The notes under the pieces were generated by a model, which was not told where the DNA came from, searched no databases, and saw nothing but the letters and a program-made list of their open reading frames with translations. Of a DNA stretch of 40,313 nucleotides, positions 7,947 to 15,293 are shown piece after piece; within the stretch, counting starts at the first letter, position 1; the number at the start of each line of letters is the position of its first letter. The position numbers and the translations under genes were made by a program. Source of the DNA: Oscillospiraceae bacterium (GTDB lineage: Bacteria > Bacillota_A > Clostridia > Oscillospirales > Oscillospiraceae); assembly GCA_017545325.1 (NCBI GenBank), contig JAFWOX010000126.1:1-40313 (forward strand). Reading direction: 5' to 3'.

Positions 7947-7977
7947 CCGGCGGACGTCGGCGCCGCAATTCCGCCGG
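7947..7977 (+). repeat. Intergenic GC-rich hairpin
   Basis: CCGGCGG (7947-7953) pairs with CCGCCGG (7971-7977) in the 120-base gap between the Ldi and FAD genes. No U-run follows; mRNA processing or stability is possible. Confidence 0.4.
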
Positions 7978-8049
7978 CCGCAGCAGCCGGGCAAGGGAGC
8001 CGGATCATCCCGGCGGGACCCTCCCGCAAGGATCAAAGGAGGTAATACC

Positions 8050-9606
8050 ATGCGTCCGAGAGCATATTCAAACCTGAGTCCGAAACGAGGCTGGTCCTGG
8101 GAGACACCTCCCCCTCCGATAAGGGAGGAGGATATCCGGGAGAGCTGGGAGGCGGACGCGGTCATCATCGGCGGCGGCATCAGCGGGCTTGCCGCAGGGG
8201 CTCGAATGGCCCAGGCGGGGCTGAAGGTCATCATTGTGGATAAGTACAAGCAAATGATGGCCCACGCCGGGCAAATCAGCGCCGTGAATACCCGCGTCAT
8301 GGAGGAAAAGGGCTTCCATGTGAACAAAGCCCAGCTGGCGCGGGACTGGATGGAGGTGAGCGGCAGCCGGGTGAACGAGGAGCTGCTCTGGCTCTTCCTC
8401 AATCGCAGCGCGGAGGCTTTCGAATGGTTCACCGGGCTTGCGGAGGGCTGCCTGGATATCCGCATCTATGAGGGCTGCTACCGGGGTCCCGGCTTCAACG
8501 AATACCCTGCCACCCACCATATCTACCTGAAGGAAGGCTGCGATCGATACCAGTATACCGGCGGCGGCATGCTCGCCTGCGAGATCCTGCAGACGGAGTT
8601 TTTGAATCGCGGCGGGGTGATCCACCGCAACACCCGGGCGGAGCAGCTGGAAAAGGACGCTTCGGGACGGGTGGTGGGCTTCATCGCCCGGGATGCCGAG
8701 GGGCGCTGTCTGCGCTACCGGGGCACCCGCGCCGTGGTCCTGGCCACCGGGGATATCGGCGGGGACAGGGAAATGGTGGAGGCCTTCTGCCCCATCGCCC
8801 TGAAAACTGACGTGAACGCCTACTATCCCGCCGGCATCAACAGCGGGGACGGCCATAAGATGGCCTATTGGGCCGGGGCGGCCTTCGACGACCCCAGCTG
8901 GGCCCCCACCCTGCACTATCGGGGCTATTCCTTTTTCTTCCTCCATGTAAACCAGCGGGGGAAGCGCTTCATGAACGAGGATACCTGGATGAACGCAAAA
9001 TCCATCCGCTGTCTGATGCAGCCGGGAGGAGACTATGCCTGGACGGTGATGGACGCCAAGTGGCTGGAAGAGCTGGGCGCCCGCTTCAAGCTCACCGGCG
9101 GCCAGGGCATGATCCCCTTCCAGCTTTCCAACGACGGCATGGAGTGGGATCCGGATTGCGGCATACGGGAGCAGATCGAATCGACCGTGAATTCCGTGGA
9201 CGGCTGCAAGGCGGACAGCCTCCGGGAGCTGGCGGAGAAAATGGGTGTGCCCGCGGATGCCCTGGAGGCTACGGCTGCGCGGTACAACGCGCTCTGCGCC
9301 TTGGGCGAGGACCTGGACTTCGGCAAGCGGAGCGAGCTGCTCACCACGGTGGAAATAGCCCCCTTCTACGCCATCAAGTGGTACCCCGCCCTATTGGATG
9401 TGTTCGGCGGCGCGCTGACCGATACCCGCATGCGGGTGCTGGATCCCTTTATGGAACCCATCCCCGGCCTCTATGCTGTGGGCAACGCGGCGGGGGGCTT
9501 CTACAGCGTGGATTATCCTCTGCTGTTGAACGGCAACAGCTACGGCCGCGCCCTCACCTGGGCGCTGGCCATCACGGAAGGCATATTGGAAGAAGGCAAT
9601 CAATAA
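8050..9606 (+). CDS. FAD-dependent oxidoreductase, fumarate reductase flavoprotein-like
   Basis: A 518-residue flavoprotein of the FAD_binding_2 (fumarate reductase/succinate dehydrogenase/ketosteroid dehydrogenase) superfamily. The Rossmann motif GGGISGLAAG occupies residues 41-50, with the acidic ribose-binding residue in VIIVDKY. A second FAD motif lies at the C-terminus (GLYAVGNAAGG, then LLLNGNSYGRAL). There is no signal peptide, FMN-binding domain or heme motif, so it should be cytoplasmic and take electrons from a partner. AAAGGAGG stands eight bases before the ATG. Sixteen bases downstream starts the OYE-type reductase, making a tight flavoprotein pair. In this superfamily such proteins reduce activated C=C bonds or dehydrogenate ring ketones; which of these applies here is not visible. 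Confidence 0.85.
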   Translation: MRPRAYSNLSPKRGWSWETPPPPIREEDIRESWEADAVIIGGGISGLAAGARMAQAGLKVIIVDKYKQMMAHAGQISAVNTRVMEEKGFHVNKAQLARDWMEVSGSRVNEELLWLFLNRSAEAFEWFTGLAEGCLDIRIYEGCYRGPGFNEYPATHHIYLKEGCDRYQYTGGGMLACEILQTEFLNRGGVIHRNTRAEQLEKDASGRVVGFIARDAEGRCLRYRGTRAVVLATGDIGGDREMVEAFCPIALKTDVNAYYPAGINSGDGHKMAYWAGAAFDDPSWAPTLHYRGYSFFFLHVNQRGKRFMNEDTWMNAKSIRCLMQPGGDYAWTVMDAKWLEELGARFKLTGGQGMIPFQLSNDGMEWDPDCGIREQIESTVNSVDGCKADSLRELAEKMGVPADALEATAARYNALCALGEDLDFGKRSELLTTVEIAPFYAIKWYPALLDVFGGALTDTRMRVLDPFMEPIPGLYAVGNAAGGFYSVDYPLLLNGNSYGRALTWALAITEGILEEGNQ

Positions 9607-9621
9607 ACAGGAGGAAAGGCT

Positions 9622-11619
9622 ATGTCAACAAAGTATCCCCATGTATTTGCCCCCATCACCATTCGCGGCGTCACCTTCAAAAACCGGGTCGAGCTGGCCC
9701 CGCCCGGAGCGCTGGGCACGGGAGACGCCAGCGGCTTTGTCACGGATCGGTTCATCCGCTGCTTCCGCATGTTCGCCAAGGGCGGCATTGCCATCGTCTC
9801 CGTGGGAAACTGCACCATCGATATCAACGAGAGCAGCGATGAAGACGGGCAGCTTCAGCTTTCTGACCCTGCCTGCGTGAACCAGCTGGCCCGTTTCAGC
9901 CAGATGTGCGAAAGCTACGGCGCCCATGCCAACCTGGAGCTCTGCCACTGCGGCAAGGACAACATTCCCGAGCGGGTGGGCGGCCGCGCCGCCTACAGTT
10001 CCTCCAGCTTCATCACCGTGGCGGAGCGCAAGCGCGCCGCGCAGCTGGGCAGGGACCCCATCCCCACCATCGAGATGAGCCGGGAGAAGATCAGGGAAAC
10101 CGTGGAAAAGTTTGCCTTCGCCGCGGAGCTCTGCAAAAAAGCGGGCATGAAAATGCTCATGCTCCATGGCGCCCACGGCAACCTCTTCGCCCAGTTCGCC
10201 AGCCCCTTCTTCAACAGACGCACGGATGAATACGGCGGCAGCACGGAGAACCGCGCCCGCTTCGCCGTTGAGGTGCTGGATGCGGTGCGGGCCAGGGTCG
10301 GAGAAAACTTCGTGATCGAATACCGCATCTCCGCAGAGGAGTTCCACCCCACCGAGGGCACCCATTTCGACGAGGCGCTGAAGTTCATCGGCTATATCAA
10401 GGACAAGGTGGATATCCTCCATGTCTCCGGCGGCATCCACGACGTCTGGGGTGAGCCGGGATACATGCAGTACATGTACCAGCCCTATGCCTTGGACCAG
10501 ATGTACAACGTTCACTTCGCTGCGGATATCAAAAAGACCTATCCTGACCTGATCGTAAACACCGTGGGCTCCATCAAGGATATCGCCCAGGCGGAGGAGA
10601 TCATCGCCTCCGGCAAGGCGGACTTCGTGGCGATGCATCGAGCCCTGAACGCAGACTTCGAAATGGTGCGGAAATATGCGGAGGGGAGAGAATATGAGCA
10701 TACGCCCTGCCTGCGCTGCGCCTGCTTCCGCATGAGCACGCCCCCCGCCTTCCCCTGCTCCGTCAACCCCATGTACGGCATGTATGAGGAGTATCCCGAG
10801 GGCGTCCTGCCCAAGGCGCCTGTGCGGAAAAAGGTGGCCGTGGTGGGCGGCGGTCCTGCCGGCATCGAGGCGGTAAAGGTGCTGCTGGAGCGGGGCCATG
10901 ACGTCACGATCTATGAGAAAGACGCGGAATTCGGCGGCAACATCGCAAACGGCGTGGCCGCCTCCTTCAAGCAGGACCTGCGGGATTATCTCAACTACCT
11001 GCGGGTTTACGGGAAGACGGTGAACATCCGCCGCTTCATGAACACCGAGGCCACGCCGGAGATGCTGGCAGCGGAAGGCTATGACGGCGTGGTCATGGCC
11101 ATCGGCGCGGATCCCATCATGCCGAAGGTCCCGGGCTGGGATAAGCCCCATGTGCATTGGGCCCCGGATGTGGAGAACGGCAAATACCCCTGCGGACAGA
11201 AGGTCGTCATCATCGGCGGCTCCTCCATCGGCACTGAGGCAGGCATCCACCTGGCCATGGCGGGCAAAGAGGTCGTGGTGATCGATATGGATAAGAACTG
11301 CAGCCTGGTGAATACCGGGGCGGAATTCATCCTCACCAAGCTCATGGAGGAGCATCATGTTCGGCGGGAGCTGGGGTGGAAGCTCCTGGAGATCAGGGAT
11401 ACCAGCGTGATTGCAGAAAACACGGAAACCGGCGAGAAATGGGAGATCCCTGCGGATACCGTGCTCATGGCGGTGGGCATGAAGCCCCGGAGCCAGGAGG
11501 CGTGGAAATTCCTGGGCTGCTGTCCCGAAAGCAATTTCTTCGTGATCGGCGATTGCCAAGCCTCCGGAGACGTACGGGATGCGGTACATGGCGCCTTTGA
11601 TTCTCTGCGTTTCTTCTGA
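9622..11619 (+). CDS. Old yellow enzyme-type NADH:flavin oxidoreductase (FadH/BaiCD-like)
   Basis: A 665-residue three-cofactor reductase. The N-terminal FMN barrel (about 1-350) shows LELCHCGKDN, HGAHG (182-186) and FFNRRTDEYGGSTENR, all family hallmarks. A Fe-S segment follows with Cys363, Cys366, Cys368 and Cys379. The C-terminal FAD/NAD(P) part starts with VAVVGGGPAG (about 405-414). This is the layout of 2,4-dienoyl-CoA reductase, enoate reductases and the bile-acid enzymes BaiCD/BaiH: NAD(P)H electrons pass through FAD and Fe-S to FMN and reduce an activated double bond. The Fe-S spacing here is C-x2-C-x-C-x10-C rather than the usual C-x2-C-x3-C-x11-C. AGGAGG precedes the ATG. It probably completes the pathway begun by the Ldi protein and its FAD neighbour. 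Confidence 0.87.
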   Translation: MSTKYPHVFAPITIRGVTFKNRVELAPPGALGTGDASGFVTDRFIRCFRMFAKGGIAIVSVGNCTIDINESSDEDGQLQLSDPACVNQLARFSQMCESYGAHANLELCHCGKDNIPERVGGRAAYSSSSFITVAERKRAAQLGRDPIPTIEMSREKIRETVEKFAFAAELCKKAGMKMLMLHGAHGNLFAQFASPFFNRRTDEYGGSTENRARFAVEVLDAVRARVGENFVIEYRISAEEFHPTEGTHFDEALKFIGYIKDKVDILHVSGGIHDVWGEPGYMQYMYQPYALDQMYNVHFAADIKKTYPDLIVNTVGSIKDIAQAEEIIASGKADFVAMHRALNADFEMVRKYAEGREYEHTPCLRCACFRMSTPPAFPCSVNPMYGMYEEYPEGVLPKAPVRKKVAVVGGGPAGIEAVKVLLERGHDVTIYEKDAEFGGNIANGVAASFKQDLRDYLNYLRVYGKTVNIRRFMNTEATPEMLAAEGYDGVVMAIGADPIMPKVPGWDKPHVHWAPDVENGKYPCGQKVVIIGGSSIGTEAGIHLAMAGKEVVVIDMDKNCSLVNTGAEFILTKLMEEHHVRRELGWKLLEIRDTSVIAENTETGEKWEIPADTVLMAVGMKPRSQEAWKFLGCCPESNFFVIGDCQASGDVRDAVHGAFDSLRFF

Positions 11620-11761
11620 GCGGAAAGCACCTCTGCATCGGCGGGTGATCTGTTTTTTCGGAACCCGTTTGTTTCTCCTGCAGTCTCCGATTCTTTGATG
11701 GCAGATACCCGGAAAAGCCTTCGGACTGCTCTGATCCCCGCCGAAAATGACGCCCAATAAG

Positions 11762-11805
11762 GAAAGCACCGGCTTCGTCCCAGGAAGGACCTATCCGGTG
11801 CTTTC
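11762..11805 (+). terminator. Hairpin, possible terminator of the flavoprotein operon
   Basis: GAAAGCACCGG (11762-11772) pairs perfectly with CCGGTGCTTTC (11795-11805), with an inner GTCC/GGAC pairing. T-rich sequence (CTTTCTTTG) forms the 3' flank. It is 140 bases beyond the OYE stop codon. Confidence 0.55.
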
Positions 11806-11840
11806 TTTGCGTTGCGGAGACGGCAGATCCCCCCATTATC

Positions 11841-11887
11841 GTCAAGGGGAGCCGCCCTATGGCTCCAATGGTCCCTTTCCCCTTGAC
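11841..11887. repeat. Nested hairpin with 10-bp outer stem
   Basis: GTCAAGGGGA (11841-11850) is the exact reverse complement of TCCCCTTGAC (11878-11887). Inside, GAGCC (11849-11854 region) pairs with GGCTC (11861-11865). The right arm overlaps the TTGACA at 11883, so it could also be an operator. Confidence 0.5.
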
Positions 11888-11911
11888 AAAGCCTCCGGAC
11901 CATGGCAGGAT
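11883..11911 (+). promoter_or_regulatory. Possible promoter upstream of the small lipoprotein
   Basis: TTGACA (11883-11888), 17-base spacer, CAGGAT (11906-11911). The -10 is poor and the leader to 12168 would be about 250 bases, so this is tentative. Confidence 0.35.
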
Positions 11912-12167
11912 GGTCGGGATCGCCGGACCCGGGGAAGACGAGCGGAAAACCATGAGGTTTTGTTTTCGCTATACACGAAAATATCCTGTTTTCCGCAAGC
12001 GGGAACAAAGCCTCCCCGGATGCGTCTTAACCGGCAGCGGAGGAAAAAGCGGCTCCCGGCATGCTCCCCGGAGAGAGGATGCCCGTATCGTCCCTTTCCG
12101 CCGCCCGGGAACGCCGTCCCCCGGATGGGATGCGGACGGCTGATCACACCAGGGAGGTACAAGAGAA

Positions 12168-13073
12168 ATGAAAAAGACAATTGCGCTGCTGCTTGCTTTG
12201 GGAACGCTCCTGGCTTTGGCCGGATGCGGGGAAAAGAAGACCGATGTTCCCCCGGAAAACACCGCGGTCAGCGAAGAGACGACCTCCCCCGCTCCCCAGG
12301 AGACTCAAGGGGAGGAACGGAACCCGGCGGAGGATTTCCTCGGCTCCTACGGGGTTGGCCGGGCAAATATGGACGTGGATGCCGGGGACGGGGGCAGCGT
12401 TAAGATCACCGTCACCTGGGGAAGCAGCGCCTGGGAAAAAGTCCAGTGGACCATGAGCGGCGAGCTTGACCCGGAAACCCTGACCGTGGAATACGCCGAC
12501 TGCGTCAAGACGGAGCTCCGCTTCAATGAACAGGATGAGCTGGACGAAACCGCCGTGATCTACGAGAACGGCACCGGCCGGATCCGGTTCAGCGCAGAGG
12601 ATCACAGCGTCACCTGGGAGGACGACCAGGAGAACGCGGCGGAGGATCTGGTTTTCACCGCAGACAGTGAGCCTCTCCCCGCGGACATGGGGGATCCCGA
12701 TCACTATGCTCCGGTGACGGCCATGGACAAGGCTGCCGTGGAAGAGATCTGCGCCGGGATCCGCGACGCCTACCTCAGCGAGAACTGGGAGGCCATCGCC
12801 GACACCGTCTCCTACCCCATCACCGTCAGCGGCACGGAGCTGAAGGACGCAGAGAGCTTCATCACCTTCATGAACACCAAGAAGGTCCATTACAGCGACA
12901 GAGCCGCCCTGGCAGAGGAAAACTGCCATGATATGTTCGTCAACGGCATCGGCATCTGTCTGGGCAGCGGGCAGATCTGGCTCTGTGATCCCTCCTACAT
13001 GACGGACGATCCCCCGATGCTGGAAATCATCGGCATCACCGGCATCGTGGATCCTTCGGAAGCCGAAGGCTGA
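12168..13073 (+). CDS. Putative lipoprotein of unknown function
   Basis: A 301-residue exported protein. Residues 1-19 form a signal peptide and the lipobox LALAGC makes Cys20 the lipid-anchored residue. A short Glu/Thr/Pro linker follows. The body is acidic and mostly beta-rich, and splits into two parts. The first (about 55-165) carries VKITVTWGSSAWEKVQWTMSG and resembles secreted Clostridial lipoproteins with a lipid- or ligand-binding beta sheet. The second (about 180-300) resembles the NTF2-like helper domains that follow (EEICAGIRDAYLSENWEAIADTVSYP). No catalytic motif is visible. GGGAGG precedes the ATG by ten bases. It is monocistronic and converges on spoVAC. Function not assignable. 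Confidence 0.75.
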   Translation: MKKTIALLLALGTLLALAGCGEKKTDVPPENTAVSEETTSPAPQETQGEERNPAEDFLGSYGVGRANMDVDAGDGGSVKITVTWGSSAWEKVQWTMSGELDPETLTVEYADCVKTELRFNEQDELDETAVIYENGTGRIRFSAEDHSVTWEDDQENAAEDLVFTADSEPLPADMGDPDHYAPVTAMDKAAVEEICAGIRDAYLSENWEAIADTVSYPITVSGTELKDAESFITFMNTKKVHYSDRAALAEENCHDMFVNGIGICLGSGQIWLCDPSYMTDDPPMLEIIGITGIVDPSEAEG

Positions 13074-13106
13074 ACCCCGGAGATACGGGAGAAGAACCGA
13101 AAACCA

Positions 13107-13134
13107 TCGGAGGCGGCCGTTTGGCCGCCTCCGA
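13107..13134. terminator. Bidirectional terminator between lipoprotein and spoVAC
   Basis: TCGGAGGCGGCC (13107-13118) pairs with its exact complement at 13123-13134 around a four-base loop, between two convergent genes. A-rich sequence lies on both sides, but neither U-tract is strong. Confidence 0.7.
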
Positions 13135-13140
13135 AACAAC

Positions 13141-13590
13141 TTATCCCCCCGCCCCGAACAGCACCAGCAGCACGCCATAGATCACGCTGGCGGTGAGGCC
13201 GTAGACCAGCACCGGCCCCGCGATGACGAACATCTTCGCCGCCATGCCCGAGACGAAGCCCTCGCTCTTGAACTCCAGGGCCGGAGAGGCGATGGAGTTG
13301 GCAAAGCCTGTGATGGGCACCAGGGTCCCGGCGCCGCAGTACTTCGCCAGCCGGTCATACACCCCCAGGCCGGTGAGCAGGGCGCCCAGGAAGACCAGGG
13401 TCACGGAGGTCGCCCCCAGCGCCCTTTCCTCCTCCAGCCCCGCCGAGGTCCAGAGGGCCAGGACGCCCTGGCCCAGGACGCAGATGAGACCGCCGCTCAC
13501 AAAGGCCCGGAACAGGTCCCGCCCCAGAGGGGACGGGGGACAGCGCCCGGCCACATACTTCCGGTATTCCTGATTGGTCATGTTCACCAT
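13141..13590 (-). CDS. spoVAC: Stage V sporulation protein AC
   Basis: A 149-residue membrane protein matching SpoVAC along its length: N-terminal TNQEYRKYVAGR and PPSPLGRDLFRAFVSGGLIC, a central GAGTLVPITGFANSIASPAL, then EFKSEGFVSGMAAKMF and IAGPVLVYG, with about four membrane segments. SpoVA proteins form the inner spore membrane channel that moves dipicolinic acid during sporulation and germination; SpoVAC also behaves as a mechanosensitive channel. ATG 13590 is preferred over GTG 13599 because AGGTGG lies five bases before it. The usual partners spoVAD and spoVAEb are not adjacent, so it is an orphan here. Presence supports a spore-forming host. Confidence 0.85.
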   Translation of the reverse strand: MVNMTNQEYRKYVAGRCPPSPLGRDLFRAFVSGGLICVLGQGVLALWTSAGLEEERALGATSVTLVFLGALLTGLGVYDRLAKYCGAGTLVPITGFANSIASPALEFKSEGFVSGMAAKMFVIAGPVLVYGLTASVIYGVLLVLFGAGG

Positions 13591-13668
13591 ATGATCCACC
13601 TCGTCCCCAGTATGCGCCGGGGCGCGGGGATTATTCGGCGGGCTGCGCTTCCCCTCCGGTTCTGGGAA

Positions 13669-15252
13669 TCAGTAGATCCACTCGCCCCCCTCTTCCCGTT
13701 CGGCGGCCTCCAGCATGCGCGCGGCCATGCCCAGCATATCCCCGGCCGGAGCCAGGGCATGGAGGGCTTCGATCAGCTCCCGGTCGTAGTTCTCCCCGGC
13801 CCGGGTGCTGCGGTCGAAGATCATGGTGGCCTTTTTGCCGTCCTCATAGGCCGGCCATTTCGCCATGTCCCCATGGTTGGGATCCCCGGTGCGGGCAAAG
13901 GCGGCCACAGCCCCGGCAACCTCCCGCTCCAGCTTGTCGGACACCCCCGGGATATTGCAGCAGGGCACCCGGGCGGCATTGTGGAACACGAAGGGGATAT
14001 CGGCGCAGTGCCAGGCGGGACGGGGCCCGTCCACATTGAAATCCAGGGCGAAGACATACAGATACGCGGGGGCGGAGGACACCCGGGCCTTCTCCTCGAT
14101 ATACCGGGTGGTGGCCCGGCGGGCGCCCACATCCAGCTTCGCCAGCTCCAGGATATCCTTATCGGGATAGGCGGCCTCGAACCGCTCCGCCAGCTCCGCC
14201 GTTTTCTCCCCGTAGGTCTTCTCCAGGAGCTGCAGGGCGGAGGCCCGGTCCGGCGCAGTCTCCCCGGGGGCGAAGCCGGTGAACTCCGCGATGACGGTGC
14301 CCGCGATGGTGGGCACGGTTTTGGCATAGTCGGAGAAGCCCACCTTCATGGGATCCCCCAGGTACCAGTCGTTGGCCACGGGGCCCCAGCTGATGAGCTT
14401 TTTTTCCTCCCGGAGCTTCTTCAAGGCCGCCTTGTTGAAGGCCCTCATGAGAATATCGTAGGGCACCTTCTCCAGCTTCTCCGGATCCTCCGGGCTGATC
14501 CCCAGCAGCTGCATGGTATCCAGGATGAACTCCCGGTGATCCACCGGCTCCCCTTCCCCGCCCTCGAAGATGCCGCTCATGAGGATGGCCTTATGGAAGA
14601 GTCCCGCCGCCGCGGGGGTCTGGAGCAGGGTGGAGATCTTCCCGCCGCCGCCGGACTAGCCGATCAGGGTGACGTTCTCCGGGTCTCCGCCGAAGGCGGC
14701 GATATTCCGCTTCACCCAGCGCAGGGCCTCCACGATATCCGCCATGCCCGCGTTCACGGAGTTCCGGTACTTCTCCCCGAAGGAGGACATATCCAGGAAG
14801 CCCAGGATATTCAGCCGATGGTTCAGGGTGACCACCACCGCATCGGCATATTCCGCCAGGGCGTCCCCCTCATAGGCCACCTGCTCGATGGAGGAACCGC
14901 TGGAGTAGCCGCCGCCATGGAGCCAGACGATCACCGGCTTCTTCGCTCCCCGCTCCAGGGAGGGGGTCCAGATATTCAGATACTGACAGTGCTCGTTGGA
15001 GGGCCAGAAGCGGTGGGGGATCAGCAGCTCCCCGGTGGGCATGGGCTCATTGGCCACGGGGCAGATATACCCATAGTTGGTCGCCTCCCGGATCCCCTCC
15101 CAGGGCTTCACCGGCGCGGGCGCCTGGAAGCGCCCGGCGTCCGCATATTTGACGCCCTGGAAGATATACAGGCCATCCAGGAAAAAGCCCCGGAGCAGAC
15201 CGTCCGCCGTTTTGGCCACGGTATCGGCCGAGCATCGGAAATCGCGCGCCAT
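13669..15252 (-). pseudogene. Type-B carboxylesterase interrupted by an amber codon at the active site
   Basis: Reading through one TAG (14656-14658) gives a single 527-codon frame of a type-B (para-nitrobenzyl) carboxylesterase. Before the stop come the N-terminal strand region, LNIWTP, the oxyanion-hole HGGGY and VTLNHRLNILGFL. After it come SGGGGKIST, MSGIFEGG and a likely catalytic His in WHCADIPFVFHN. The TAG replaces the residue between Gly and the nucleophilic Ser (G-x-S-G-G), where relatives I recall have Gln (CAG), so one C-to-T change explains it. As read, the 198-residue product lacks the nucleophile and would be inactive; a downstream fragment could start at ATG 14580 but also lacks it. 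There is no signal peptide. It follows tex by 41 bases. Sequencing error or suppression are the alternatives. Confidence 0.8.
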
Positions 15253-15293
15253 ATCGTTTACCTCCTCAATCGTATTTCCATCGTCTTGTCGGG

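Larger units (their letters stand above)
11620..12167 (+). other. 548-base intergenic region with two hairpins and a possible promoter
   Basis: No convincing gene on either strand: the open frames have atypical composition and lack family motifs. It contains the hairpins at 11762-11805 and 11841-11887 and a TTGACA element at 11883; these are listed separately. The rest shows nothing I can name. Confidence 0.6.

Noticed and set aside
5794..11769. Long minus-strand open frames opposite the Ldi and flavoprotein genes
   Set aside because: They are mirror frames of genes with clear protein motifs; no RBS or recognisable domain.
11620..12167. Small coding genes in the intergenic region
   Set aside because: Open frames on both strands overlap each other and the hairpins, without RBS or recognisable sequence.
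14656..14658. Genome-wide reassignment of TAG to an amino acid
   Set aside because: The genes at 22770-23444 and 26829-27896 end normally at TAG, and no other internal TAG was seen in conserved genes.
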